NCBI GenBank assembly: GCA_022579005.1
Contig: MU401497.1
Location: forward strand, 1-64,000
From: Poronia punctata
Taxonomy: Eukaryota > Ascomycota > Sordariomycetes > Xylariales > Xylariaceae
DNA: 64,000 nucleotides
Reading direction: 5' to 3'
Shown here: positions 49,530 to 63,293 of the stretch, in pieces
Layout: each line of letters begins with the position of its first letter
How positions within the stretch are numbered: the stretch's first letter is position 1
Notes under the pieces: model-generated
The model's input: the letters and a program-made list of their open reading frames with translations, nothing else
Told to the model about the DNA's origin: nothing
Databases searched by the model: none
Program-made: the position numbers and the translations under genes

Positions 49530-50567
49530 CTATAACGAGGTCTGGCTGTTGTGATGATGGCCGTGATGGACTGATCGTGGATTGGACGAGGGCGCGGTCG
49601 AACTCGACGAGCTTGAGCGGGAGGATTTGCTCTTTCTACCCAGGCCAAGCTTTGCCCCGACCTTCTTCCAACTGGTTCCAGATATAGCCCGCTGCAGGGC
49701 CTTGGGAGAGGCGTTGAAAGAGAAATCCGAAGTAGGAGGCGTGGTGGGCGGTGTCATGGGCTCGGCCACTGGGGTTGGGTCTGGGCTGGAGCTGTCGTCC
49801 GTCATATCGAAGTCGGCCGAATCGCTCGATCCCGTATTAGATCTAGCCGTCATACGTCCCTTACCGAACAGCGGCAGGATAGTGGCTATCGGCGACTGGC
49901 TAGACTCGTCGGAAAACGAATTGTCTTTGGGCATTCGTAAGCGGGTGCGTTCTTGGCGGACTTTCATCTCCTCTTCGTATTGAGCCTCGACAGTCACCGG
50001 CACAACCGACTCCAGGAAAGGTACCAAGACGGAGTCGTTCATCAGTTCGCGTACGATGCGAACGGCCTCATCCAGCTCCGACGGATCAGGCGGAGTCGCT
50101 GTTGTAAAGGCGAGACCTAGCAGATGATCGCGTACAGGGGAGGGGATGTTCACCTCGCGCGGCGCACCAGGCATGATATAAGCCCCTATAATCTTGTCCC
50201 AAATCTCACACATGTAGTCTGTCCCGAAGTACGACTGGCCCTGTAGTGCTTGTAAATGCGTTGCCCGGTAACGCTCGGCATCCATGATAAATTCCAGTGT
50301 CTCCAGACAGTGGTTCTGCGACAGGTAGGCCATAAAAGCACTGAGGGTCCACGGCTGCGGTGCCGTGTTGGAAAGGATGTCTTGTAGTGTTGGCGGGTTG
50401 AGGAAGGGTGACCCCGTCCGCGGGATCACCCAGCTTGCAGGTCTCGACATGGGGTCCATGACAGTTTCTGCGTCCCAGTCTTCTAGATCCGAGGGGAATG
50501 GCGTTGGTTCCCTGGAGAGTGGGGTTTGGTGTAAAAGGGAGGTTCGCCGGGGTCGGATTTTGCCCAT
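49530..50567 (-). CDS. RGS-domain protein (regulator of G-protein signalling)
   Basis: A single exon of 345 residues from the ATG at 50567. An open frame extends upstream to 50666 without another ATG, so this start is preferred; a 5' intron remains possible. After a basic N-terminus (MGKIRPRRTSLLHQ) the RGS fold covers about 60-187: PPTLQDILSN, then SAFMAYLSQNHCLETLEF, typical of helices 3-4 of fungal RGS boxes, and later LMNDSVLVPFLESV. The C-terminal half is Ser/Thr/Pro-rich and ends in a basic, Ser-rich and His-rich tail. RGS proteins speed GTP hydrolysis on G-alpha subunits. In filamentous fungi they tune growth, conidiation, stress and toxin or virulence pathways. It may belong to the RgsA/Rgs2 group rather than FlbA, since no DEP domain is present; this assignment is tentative. 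Confidence 0.85.
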   Translation of the reverse strand: MGKIRPRRTSLLHQTPLSREPTPFPSDLEDWDAETVMDPMSRPASWVIPRTGSPFLNPPTLQDILSNTAPQPWTLSAFMAYLSQNHCLETLEFIMDAERYRATHLQALQGQSYFGTDYMCEIWDKIIGAYIMPGAPREVNIPSPVRDHLLGLAFTTATPPDPSELDEAVRIVRELMNDSVLVPFLESVVPVTVEAQYEEEMKVRQERTRLRMPKDNSFSDESSQSPIATILPLFGKGRMTARSNTGSSDSADFDMTDDSSSPDPTPVAEPMTPPTTPPTSDFSFNASPKALQRAISGTSWKKVGAKLGLGRKSKSSRSSSSSSTAPSSNPRSVHHGHHHNSQTSL

Positions 50568-53500
50568 TATTCTCCGTAGTTCTTGGGAGACAGCGATAGG
50601 AAAATGCGTTTGAACTTGGATAGGAGAACGCTCTGGTCTCCACTGCAAACTAGCAGCCCAATTCAAACGGATAACAGAGAGATCATGCGCGGTTCGGGCA
50701 AACGTCCGTCACCTTTCTAAACTGGAGAAGCCTGGTCAGTACATGAGAGTGTATCGGAACATGGCAACGCAGTTGCCTTTTAGACAGTCGGTTGGGGATG
50801 CATCGCCCCATCCAGCTGCGCTTGTAGCCAGAGTCGGGTTTTCAGTAGACCGTTCAGCGACCACCGAGGCCTCTGTCACTGGGCGGGTAGCAGCAGGTCA
50901 TTTTTCATCCAACTGTAGCTCGACCGAAAGCGCTATGCTGGGGGTACTTGGAGGGCGTTGCAGACTTGGAGAGACTGGTACTCACGTAAAGGGAAGATCG
51001 GGCGGGTTTGTGAAATATTACTCAGCCAGATTCGTCTCTTGGTCTGAGGCTTATTAGAATAAGCAATGCCACCAAGTTGGGTGTTTCGGCGCGGGTCGGA
51101 AACGGATACTCGGAAGTACGTAGAGGCGATGACACCTAGAGATGTAGGTAGGTAGTGTGCTAACGTCGGTGGGACAGAATAGAGTTTGTTATGTTGGATG
51201 CCAATTGTCGATATGGTAAGCGTCTTCTTTTGCCGTGTCCCTGTGCGTGATCCACAGATTCTGGGTTGTTAAGACTTCTTATACTACGAGAGACAATAGA
51301 TATTGTATGTACGAGTACTTCGGCTGTGTCGACTATCACGGCCTACCAGGCAGGTGTCGGGATGGTATATAATCGTAGGTTCGGTGTCGGTAAGCGCCGT
51401 CGGGGCCGTGTTAGCACAGCAGGGCAGGGCCGTACAGTAGAGAGAGGCTCGCCACTAAGGTCCGGTAACGAGGAGGAGGAAGGGCCTAGAATGCTTCTAG
51501 GCGTCCGCTGCCAAGAAGCGAAAAAGAAAGCCAACCGATCAAACGAGCGCTATTGGGGAGTAGCCTGTAATGTCGTGTGCGTTGCTGTGCAGGATGTCGC
51601 TGTGTTGCCGTGTCTATCTGTCGTGTCGTGTCGTGTGCCGTATGTTGTGGTATGCAGGCGGGCTCCACACAATCGAACAGGTAGTATGGACTATGGCGAC
51701 TACCTTATCTGAATTGAAGCGTTGAATGTATTCGCTGCCGTGCTGCCGTACTCCCGTGCTGCGGATACCTCAGGACAGGGCGAAATTTGTTGCTTCGATC
51801 CGACAAAAACACAGCAGTACGGTAATTGGCGCTCCAGGATTGAATTACAATTCGTATAAGCTGTTGGCTGGTCTTCTTCTGGTTCGTCTTGCTACTCTTC
51901 TCTTCCTTTTTCTATTTCTTTCGTCGTCGTCGTGCTTGTTTGTGGTTTGTCGTCTACTTCCGACCTTGCTCGAGATATTGTACACTAGAAAAAGGTAAAG
52001 AAAAAAAAGAAACCCAAGAAAGCTCCCGATTAATCGTGGTTGAAGATGGATGGAATTTTTTTTCTCTCGGTTTCCCCTTTTCCGTCTGAAGTCAGGCAAT
52101 GTTGTTTTCCTCTTGTTAGATATTATTCCACTCTCTCACAACACAGTAATGAAGGTAACAGTCGAAGATAGTCTGTACCAAGACGGGAACGGCCACTTAA
52201 CATATAACCCAAAGTACAAGTACCGTACCGTTTTGCTTCTTATTCCCGACCAGTGCGGCCCATGCGCACTACTTATGCTAGTAGCATACAATCTCCATAC
52301 AAATGCCAGTACATATCCCACCACCGGCGCATGGCCCGGATGTACAAAGCATAAGGCGTTGCTAGAGAAAGAAAAGGGAGAGAGACAAGACCTAGGGCGG
52401 ACTAGGGTAGGGTACCAAACCAAGCAAGACTGGCCTGAAGAACCAGGGGCAGAAGAAGTGGATAAGCACGCTATTGGATCTGTGAGACAGGAAGTAGCAG
52501 GGGGTAGTGGAGTCCAGAGAGGGGCGCAAAAGGGGAATGAGTGGGTAGGTGGATGGAGGGAAGCGACGATCCCTGCCTTTTTATCCCTGTCTCTTCCCTG
52601 TCCTTTTTCTGCTCTTGTCCGATAAATGAACCAAATGCTTCCATGACCAATTGGCACGGTGTAGTAAATTAGGTACCCAAGGTACATTCCGGCGCAATTG
52701 CATTGAAGTTGGTCGGTTCATGTCGTGTGTTCACTGTTGATCCCTTGGACGTTTTGCTTCAAGGTTGTACCGCAAGAAAGTCGATATTCTTCTACGAGCA
52801 TGACTTGAGGTTCTATAAATTCTATACTGTTTGCATCGCGATCTTTAATTCCTATAATATAAACATTCCCTCGTCGTTACGGATATCAGACCTGGCCATC
52901 CTCCGGGCATGCTATGGTTGCTTCAGGTATAGACCACACGTAACTTTATTCAGCTGAACAGGATACCAATAGTCCTGCATAACTATCCACGCTACCTACC
53001 TAGGTACTAACCTATTCATATTTCAGTTTTGACGCCGATATCTCTGTGTACACGTAATTGTTCTAGTTTCTTGTCGTCTACCTACATTGCACGTCGTGTA
53101 TATTCGTCTACAAGCGCTTTACAAGGGCTCATGCGCGGCCACCCTATTTTACATCGCCTATCGTCTTGCCGTATATTAGAATATTTCTTGATCAGCCTTG
53201 CAACGATAATTGAGAACCAAGAAACACACTAGCTACCTTAGGTACGTCATGTTCCGCTCACGTACATATCTCTAGGTTGATCAAGAAAACGTATGAAAAA
53301 AGGCCGGCCGCAATGAAGTTAGGTAATTAAATATCAATACTGTGGCCAGAACCACATCTGGTGGTGCTTAATGGTCACTAAAAGTAGCGCCACTCTAGAA
53401 GGACGCTAGAACCATGGCAAACCCAATCACAAACTGTCAGTGTCTCGACAGTAGAAGATCTATTTCTACAAGTAGTATAGTCGTCTAGTTTGGGCATACC

Positions 53501-56500
53501 ATCGGTGACCCTTGTCCGGCACAGCCGTAAAGCGGCGGTTGGGTGGGTGGATGGGCTTGAAAAGGAATGACATTAACGAATAATTTCGACCCGTAGCGCT
53601 GCGTCGAAAGAAGACAAGCTCGTCATCAGCCACTAATAGTGGCGTATGGGCACATCATCACATTCTCTCTCCACCGTGGGCCCATCAATTTTGTGGTCTG
53701 CAAAGACCCGTTGATTCGATTTCATTGGATTGACTCATCATACAGTATGACACACTTTGGGCTGATCTCCCAAACATTTTGTCTGCACAGTATGAGCTCA
53801 ATAGAATTCGATCTCTGAACTTTTAAACGGATTTGGCCTTGGCGACCAAAGCTGAGTCTAGCCTGTAGACGCATTTTAAGAGCACGATATCCCCCTTCTT
53901 GATGCTTTCCAATATGGCGAGCTGATCGTGAGGGCGGCGCATGGTCCATCACCACATGGCTGCTTCATTATCGTGTGTTTGCGCCGTCGTTGATCCAAAA
54001 GCGTTGTAACAACGTAACAAGTCAGCATGAGACGTCCATATCACTGTGTATATCGGCACGCAGCACTGCGACCGTACAACCCACACGTACCACCTATCAG
54101 ATTTTGTCCACCCTATCACCTATATCTTGCGTCGAACGTGTATCACTTTCTTGTATGCAGTTCTGTAGATCCTCTTGAGCCAATCAATGTCACGACGGCA
54201 GTTGGTGCTGGCTATTCCCAGTATACGTAAAAGACCGACTATTAACTAGGCACTGCTAGGATAGGTAGGTCGAAGATTGGTAGATAGAGCCGAGCAGAAG
54301 ACAAACTCGTACGTACTCGTACGCGTACAAAGCAAATCGACCATAGCTAATGCATATAGACTATAGTTAAATCGCCTAGTAGTACGGCGGTTTCTTAAAC
54401 TCATCACCATTACATATTTGCGCAGCAACTAGAGGATCTCTAATACTTTACTGAGTAGGTCGGACATGTATTTTAGTCTTTCGGCCTACCGCGAGTTTAT
54501 TCAAGCTCAACTAACCTAGATAGGTACCCCACCTATCTACAGTTTGTTCGGCTGAGCGGACTCTTGAGCCCAAATACATGGTCCACCTCGAACGTTTCGA
54601 GAACAGGACGGCTTGTATGAGGTAAGGGACTAACATGTATGGATGGGTTTAGGTGTAGTTTGACGATACCCTATGCACAGAATCTCTGCATAGAATATTG
54701 ACAAGCCTTCCATTCCTACAGGGCTTATTGAGATGCGAGCTCCGAGCAGGAGCCCGAGAACAACCTTGGAAGTCCGAGAACGGACAAGTTCACCACTCGG
54801 CCATTTTACCCCAACTCTCAATTTGTGCGAGAGCCAGGCTTAAAACAGCCAAGATCGTCGGTGCAGCACCTCCCGACGTGTGATCACACCTCTCACGGAA
54901 AGTGAGTTTCAGCCGGAATGCTGCAGCGTGTTTAGGGTAGCAATAATGTACGATAGCACGTAAATACCATAGGAGCATATAGCATTTACTAGCGTCAGTG
55001 TTAAGTATGTTCGCTGCCACGAAAGCAATATAGGTAAGGAGCCATCACTTGATAACAACCAAGTCGATGAACTCAGCAGGTTTTGAACCCACATCAAAAG
55101 CCGAAGACGGCTGAAACTCTGAAAGCACGCAATAGCCCTCAGAGTATGTGCCCACGTAAGTGGACTCTCCGCGACAGTTTACCCTCGGGAAGAATTGAGT
55201 GTACACACAAAAGTATGCATACGTGTACGTAGTAGGTAGTAGGTATGGACTTCGCATACCTACCCTTACATACAATCGATACCCGCTGGTACCAGCCATT
55301 GGGTACCGATACAGCACCTGTGGAACAGTCAGGCCGGCATAGGATTGGGATGACCAGGTAGAAGGGGGTTATGTTAGGTCAGGTGTTTCCATGTACTTAC
55401 GTATAAACGAGTCGGCAGGCAAGGCAGGCATCCTAGGCGCGCCCAGATACGCCAGAGCTGTCCAGGTCCCAAAGTCAGTTGAGGCGACAGTGATCACCGC
55501 CTGTCGCCTGTTACCTCGCGGTGGAAGGCTCTCAGAAGATATCCAGCTCCCGTCTCAAATACCGTACACAGTAACAGTATCAAGGCAACTGCACCCACGG
55601 GTGTCTTTTAGGGCGCACCTGGTCGGCTCCGATCAGCTTTCCTATCTTCCCGTTGAATTGTCGGCCTTGGTGCACCAACCCGCCCCTCTTATTTCCGTCG
55701 GCGATTTCTTCTCACTCTAACGTACTATGAGTAAACTCCTTGGGCGCAAAAACAACAGTAAGGAGCATTTGGATAAAGGGGCTTCGTTATGTCTACGGGT
55801 AGACTAGTTGACAGCACGCCTAAAACTCTCCCGTACATATCCACTCAGGATACTTGTTTCCATTACTATGTACTTACATATTTATGTTAACTAGCAGACT
55901 AGGTACTCGTTGTATATCATATTGTGCCAAGACTACGTAGGTATGACAATTACAGGGTTGAAAAAAGATGCCAGCATGCCCTTGTCGTATGCGCTCTCGG
56001 CCGTCGTCACAAAGCTTCTAGAATATTTCTAGTGTGCAATAGAAAGCTTCTGGAAATTTTCCTTGCGCGGCTAAGATGGATGGGGCGCTTTGTCTCCGAC
56101 CGGGAAAGCCGGTAACCCAATTGGCAATCGCATCCGTCGCCCACCTACCTATTTGCAAATATGACACAGGAATCTGTCTGCTCGGCCCAGTTTTACTGGA
56201 TTTACTGCTGGAACTTGGAAGTACCTAGTACCTACGAGTACCTAGCTGAAGGGCCCCGCTCTACTGTACTGTCTATCCTGGTACTACACGTAGTAAAATC
56301 ACCTTCCTCTTCTCTTTTTCTCTCTTATTGGCGTCAAGTATGATGAAGTAATAAGCCCGAAATGATGGAGTAAAACCGATAGCTAGTTCTATCGATTCCG
56401 TTTTATTCAGCGCTACCCAATGCGTGTGCCTATTCTGTCGATAGAATGAAAATTAAATTTTACCGTCAGGAGGAGTGAAAGAACCATGATCATGACTTAC

Positions 56501-59500
56501 TTGTGACCACCAACGTCGTTGGTTACCTATCGTGACGGGCTGGCCGAGGAGGAATCGTATGCTCCGCCGGTAACACGCCTGTCATACCGGCAAACCAGTT
56601 TATGTTGTGCCAGGCGAAAGAAATACCACGCAAATTTCAACAGTCCGAACTAGAAAAAAGGAAACCTTAAACTTTATCAAATATGGCATGAATTACATTT
56701 TTCGAATTACATTTTACCCCCTTTCCAGACAAAGACAGCCAACAGCCTCCCCTAGAACGAATGCATGTGAGCGCCCGGATTTGCATCTCTCAGATATGCA
56801 CGTACTTTATCCCGAGCGCAGGAATTTGGCCTTGTCCTGCCGATCAATTTCTGCCTACGCACAATATATGCACAATTGGGCAAACACATACAAGTACGAG
56901 CGAGTAGTACGTGTACTCGTAAATTACTGACATTGACTAGACTACTGACCAGTAAACACCCACGACTTTGATCTGATCTTTATAACTCGAGTACCACGCA
57001 TATACGTACATACTGACCCCATGCAGATATCAGGCAAGGTATGATTCGTACCGTCAAGCACGATGTCACAGATCAACTCCATCATTTCAAATCGTGCATA
57101 CAGAGAACGAAGTCAATTGCCCCTCATATAATTACCTAGTAATAGGTAGGTAGTAGTAAAGGAGAAAACCCGTTCCTACTTATCCATACATTCCCGGCGC
57201 TACCTACATGCTTTGTGCATACAGGTAGGTTAGGATAATTTCCAGAAATTTGAATAGGTATCTAGGCAGGCAGGTACCTACGTCCCTAGCTCACCGCTTT
57301 ACAGCAAACATGGCCAAGGGAAACGCTATACCTCGAAATGTAAAAGCGTCGACAAGTTGACAACATACCTATTCAGGGGTGTGGACCTTTGTTGACGCGG
57401 CTCCTACGAGTATGCACTGCCTGCCTTGTCAGCTTGTAACAAAATCACAGAAGGGTAAGTAGGTAGGTTACCTAGCAGTAGCATCAGGCGTGGACTCCAA
57501 CCGTCGACGAAATCTTAAAGTCACGGAGTACAGTCGCTTATTAGAGCTCCCCATGTAGGTATGTAAGCTACATAGTAGATAGGCCACTTTTTAGTACGAG
57601 TACGGGTTGTGACGGGAAACGCCGTCCTGCCCATCCAACTGCAGGTAACGTACGCCTCGATTCCCGCCAGCCGCTTTTGCTATGCGGGTTCAAGCGGTGG
57701 AAAAACGCTGTAAATTTTTTTCCTCAGTAAAAAGACTGGGTCTGGGTCGCCAATGCAACAGTCGGAACAGTTGGTTCTGTCCAGCCATTCGCCGCATCAG
57801 ACCAAAAAGAAGCCTCTTTTTGCTTGCTATTACGTACAACGTTGGTACCAATAATTAAGCGCCGATTCTAACGGCGGAAAAGAAACCCTTTGAACGATTG
57901 ACGATGAGCATGACAAAAGCCGACGGAAGCCAGACTGCCAGTCAAAGCGGGAGCCGCTAAATCAATGCCGATGAACCAACATGCCACTTTCAAAGCAGGT
58001 AAAAACTTTGCACTGCAAGCCGACTTTCGCGGTCGTCGCCAAATGTCTTGGTGTCCTAACGGGCTAAAGAGTGTTGCCTACCATGTGATGCAAATTAAAT
58101 CCGACCTATGTATGTAGGGGGTAACTGACATGGTTTTTACATGTTGGACACATTATGAAATCTTGGGCATAGTGAAATACCCAATCACTCCAATGTGAAG
58201 GCCTCATACACGTATATGTTCTGATACACTTGTTACAGATAAAAATATCGATTTACTATCGTCTATCTACATACGTACGCACGTAGTAGATAGATGGTAG
58301 ATCAGATAGCCGCCGAGGTTAGCTAACCTACCTTTAATAGTATTTAAAGACGATGATCATTGATCATCAACCCCCAAGAGCCTCTGTCGACAATGGACAT
58401 ACCAAGTAGATACACGTATTCGTCGTTGACGTCGGTCTATATACGTATCTGACTTAGTACCTATGTGCGCATGTAGATCTCCCTGGTAATCGTCCAACAA
58501 GTGTCATTCTTTACGTGTCAGGCGTGTGTCACGGAGATACATACTCGATATACCAAATATTATGTACACATAATAAGTCCGAAGAAAATAGGCCTCGAAC
58601 AAGTTTCAAAATGTAGCCTTACTGTAAATCACATCTCTAGTCCAAAATGTTAGTTGGCGGCTTCCCTTTTGAACATGGTGAGCCCACTAGGAAGAACACT
58701 AGAGACCCAGAACTCTGTTAGGTCATGTCTGACATATCGGCCTCTCTCCCTTCCTTTCCTTCCTACATTCCTACTCGTACGTACAACTACGTATGTTTTC
58801 CATGTCGGATGCCTACATAGTACCTACTTAGTATGTATCCACTCAAAGTCTCCAACTTCAATATTGAGAAAGAAAAGCAACGAGAAAAGACGTATCCATA
58901 CTTACTACTTGCATATGTACCTACATATAGATAGTGCGTCCGCGTAAATATTGTTTACCGAGGCGAATACACAGGAACTGAAGATGACTTGGAAGGTAAG
59001 AGGCCAAATGCACATTCCTTAGGTAGGAGATGAATGTCCACACATGTTGGGAAGTAGGTGCGACACGATTGGCAGTTTGTGGGTTCATTTCTTTCCAAGC
59101 GCGGCCTCTGTTGCAAAAGCCGGCATTCGAATTGATCTCCCAACCTGCCTGAAAAGGAAAGACTCGACAGAAAACTCTTCTCATTCCGGCCGAAGACATT
59201 CCACGCTTTTACAAGTCATGGTCGATGTTACTCTACAAAGATGGTCGTCTTGACCATGATTTGCGCCTGATTGGTTTACAATCCACACCAAAATGGTGAT
59301 GATGCAGAGACGAGCATATGTAGCTGCAGAGACTTTTTGTCCAAGTCTTGGTCTTTGCTTGACTCTAGGAAGTTAGGAACTACGTCAAACGTTTACCTGG
59401 TGCCTACCTACGAGTACCTTACCTACCTACCTCTAAACGACTAGCTAATCCATGATGAGCCAACAGGAGAATCAAGAAAGGTAACATACCCGTATGGACT

Positions 59501-62500
59501 ACTAAATACGCCGAGTGCAGGCCAACATAGGCCATGGCAGCCTCATGTACGTTACCCACCGTACGCATCCGTAGAGCCTCAAGCCCGAGCCAGTTCACCG
59601 AGAAAATCCAAATTAAAAAAATTTATCACCAAGTTCACACTAAACGACATGACAACAGCTCGTGAGGAGCGGTCCCGAAGGGGCAAGTCGAGGCGGATAG
59701 ATGTTGTCTTGGCGTCCTCTACCTACTCACTACTCCGTCTCCGGCACGACTTATTTGCATGGCACAGGCAATTATGAGCCTTCATGCCAAATCTGCAGCT
59801 CGATACTTCCAGATCATGAGATTCCCGAGGGGCTCGGCCAGCACGCTCCCTATATTTGACTTTGACCTTGATACGAGGTGTCGACGTAGGGTCTCCGCAT
59901 CGCGGGATGACGGGTTGGACTAGCATCTGGGCATGGCTGCCAAGGGGGCTACCGTCGACCGAGAGAGTTCGCGATGCCAAAGTTAACCCGGTACCTGTCA
60001 GAATACAACGGCCGGTGTCACTGGTTACCTTCACCGGCATCCACGTCATGCTCTTGCTTCATGCCATGTGCCCCGCATGCTGTCGGTACGCCGTCCAGTA
60101 CTTGCCTGGAGCGGGGGTTTTAACTGCTGCCGTGGACTTCCCGTTACTCAGACGGGTCGAATGGAAACCTTTTACGTTATAGCCGGCGCCAAAAGGATGA
60201 TAGGGCCGTCTGTGCTCGACGAACAGTTAAAACAACTCCAGACAGCAACTCGATAATAAGCGTTAACACCATCGTTATACACACGGATAGCACCCCCCCG
60301 AGGAATACTAAGGTACCTTTATCATAGTATCGATATACAAGACACCTTCGCGGCAAGTAGATACCCAAGGTGTCTTAAGGGTGCCATGACATCTACTCCA
60401 ACCGAGGGCCCGACAAGAGTGCAGCGAAGCCTGATGTGACGTAGTGCGGCATACAGTAGCCGAGGGCGATGCCACACCTCTATTCTTCTCGTCGCTAACC
60501 TCGAGCCGAGATAAAGTACATCAAACTAGACTGCAAGAACCCTGTCAGCTCGTCGTGATATGAACGTCAAGGCCTATGGCTTTTTGTTCTTCTATACTCG
60601 TATGCTAGACATATCCTCGAGCTCGCAAAATCATAGGAATACGTCTTCCTCCTGTAGGAAAAGAAACTGTAACGAGCATGATTGGAAGCTAAGCCTAGGA
60701 CGCAACCAACCGAGCCGCCGCCAATACTTACATGATGTGATAGGTAAACAAGGCTTACATGAATCTTCTGTAGAGGTGCCTAACTTATGCATGCATCCCT
60801 TGGGATAGGAGGCGCATATAACTGCATAGTATCGCATTTATACTTTACAGTCGACTTTCTTTGGTCGTCCTAAGACCACCCCCCCCCCCCCCCGGGAATT
60901 GTGATGCTCATCTCATACAAACAAGGATGGATGACGATGTTGGGTAAAAATGGGGGAGCGAGTCGCATTGGGGTGGAAGTTCCTACTCCAGCATTGCCTA
61001 TGGTCCTTTGTTCGTGGACCGTGGTCTATATCCCATATCCCGGTGGCGACTCAATGATAGGTGCATTCGACACAGCTTTTTGTGAGCGTGGCGACTCGGT
61101 CTGGTTTTGGGGGTCTCCTTTTTCTAACCACGAGTGCCCAGTCTTGCTGTTTGGGTGTTATATGGGAAGATTCTAAGCAAATAGGACTGCTTTGATTTTG
61201 CCTTGTTTTGCGGCGACGTATGATTTGTATGCATGCTGTAGACATATGTAAGGCATGGCCTCCCATAAGGAGGCAAACGTATAAGACTGAAAGGCGAGTA
61301 GCCGAACCACACGGTGTTTAATTTTCTGTTGTAGAACAGTAGGGCCCTCGTGTTTCATCTATAACTCAATGTAACCGGGTATCACGGTCACCAGGGGGAC
61401 GAAGGGGTTGAGCGGCCAACGGCGCCTATGACATAATGAATTGTTAACGCAGTGCTCAGAGTATCGCGACTATATCATGTTCTCATCTCTAGATAGATAT
61501 GTTAGATCATTTGTTTGGCTTGAGTGATCAGGGTCACCATTGTTGGGCACTTGTAAGGCAGTCATAATAATCGTATAGTCTACAATCTACATTCATTTGT
61601 CTTTTTCGTTTATAGGAGGCTACAGTTGACAAATCAATATCTGAACATATAAGCAAAGGACACAAAATGTACGAGCCACTTCTAGGTACTCGAAACTATT
61701 ACTTATATAGAGACCGATAGTATCATACTTTAACTACCGGAAATATTACGTAGGCCTTTGGATACTCCATAGGATACTCCATAGGCGTACCATTACTCTG
61801 ACTGATCGCACCGCTAGACAGAGTCTCGTCCCTCCCACCTGGGCAAGGTTACCCTGAAACAGAGACATCCCAGAAAAGCGCTGGATCTATTGTGAATAAC
61901 CTGTACAATAGAAGCAACGAGCTTCCATGTTCTAGCATATGGATTTTTATCGCTGATAATAAGCGGCCGTGGACATTATAATATTTGCCGTCCGTTCTAC
62001 GACTATCAGATATATCTTTGATAAGGGGCTGTGACTTACGAGTATAGCGATAGACCACTAGACTACCCCGGGTAGGCATCGACATCTCTAGCAAGCAAAA
62101 CACGTGTCACAACGGGTTAATTTAATCAAACCTGTAGAGGCAAAGAAAGCAGTACGACTAGGATCCATGTTTCAAGAACCACACGTGCGGTGTAAGCTTA
62201 CATTTCCCCATCCACGTCCTTGTCTGGTCTCCAAGTAGGTACGGTATGACACGATCCTATCTACTAGGTATAGAGTGGAATCTACACCAAAGAGGCAAGG
62301 CGAATACAAGACCAGGAGGGCATACGTGTACGTGTGCATGCATGTAATAAACTAGCAGAGCTGCAAAGGAAGATAGATACAGAGATACGGTCTTACCATC
62401 TCGATGATTGCAACGTCTACCGCGGTAGGTTTCGTCAGCCCATAGGCGGCAGGCCCCATACAACGCGCCGGTCCGCGATTGGAGGACTGCCCCGACTTTC

Positions 62501-63293
62501 CCTCATTATATGCATGTACGTATGGCGCAAAGCACGTAATAAATGCATCGTCGCGGCGTCGAGGCAAGCTTGGTACTGAATGCTTTTCGGTTATACTCTG
62601 CAAGGATCATCGAGAGGAAGGTATAACCCCCAACAAGCTACGAGTACTTACTTAGTACCCAATAGAAATAGACAGGCGCTGTGTCTTGGCGGTGATCCAA
62701 CGCGGGGCAGGAACGACAACGGGGACTGATTACGCAAAGCTTCCGAGTCGGTATGAGTCTATGACTGACACTTGCAAGCTTTTGGCATCTCATCTGCATC
62801 GTTTCTGTACCTAGTATCTCAAACCAACTGCAGCTCGGCATGCAATCGCCACGAATTCCGATAAGGCATCTCTGTTTTGAACAAGTGAGAGACATGATGG
62901 GGTCAGTCCGTTGCTAATGTTGTGATTCTCTGCTGACTGCTGACATTCCCTGGACCCTACCTCGGACTTTTTCGTCGCTCTCTTCTTTTCGCTGTGAACA
63001 ATTCATCAAAGTCGTGCGACTATACCATCGTGCTTGTTGCCCTGCCTTGTGGAATCAAACAAACAAACAAACAAACTGTCAATCAGAGTAGATAGGTTGC
63101 CTTGGAAATATACTTGTCGGGTTCCATCTGGCATCATTGGTCGGAAATTTCCATACTCTCAGTCAGTCACTCAGTACCTACGTGTTTCGGATTCGTGCGA
63201 CTACTACTCTGGCCATAGAGACAGAGAGGGGGTAGTCTCAAGCAAGCTGGCACGAGCTTATCACAAACCGTCACAAAACGGACAAACTACGTA
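50568..63293. other. Gene-poor region of about 12.7 kb
   Basis: I cannot support any protein gene, tRNA or rRNA here. The first 2 kb is probably the RGS promoter and leader, and the last few hundred bases are the promoter of the final gene. It holds many TACTCGTA/TACGAGTA copies (51310, 54314, 56233, 56914, 57405, 57595, 58772, 59409, 60595, 62639), repeated TAGGTA/TACCTA pieces, and a C15 run at 60879-60893. Open frames on both strands near 52050-52690 and 59720-60180 show no domain. Composition is normal, so this is not a saturated RIP block; it may contain old repeats or non-coding transcripts. Confidence 0.55.
60879..60893 (+). repeat. C15 homopolymer
   Basis: Fifteen consecutive C in intergenic DNA. 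Confidence 0.85.

Noticed and set aside
51266..51712. 148-codon frame upstream of the RGS gene
   Set aside because: Cys/Val/Arg-rich composition from repeated GTGTCGT pieces, with no domain; probably a chance frame in leader DNA.
52050..52687. Overlapping frames of 191 (+) and 183 (-) codons
   Set aside because: Both are low in protein character and overlap on opposite strands; neither has a domain, and the region is upstream of the RGS gene.
55066..55090. tRNA B-box-like GGTTCAAAACC on the minus strand
   Set aside because: The flanking bases do not form a T-stem, and no A-box or acceptor stem is present.
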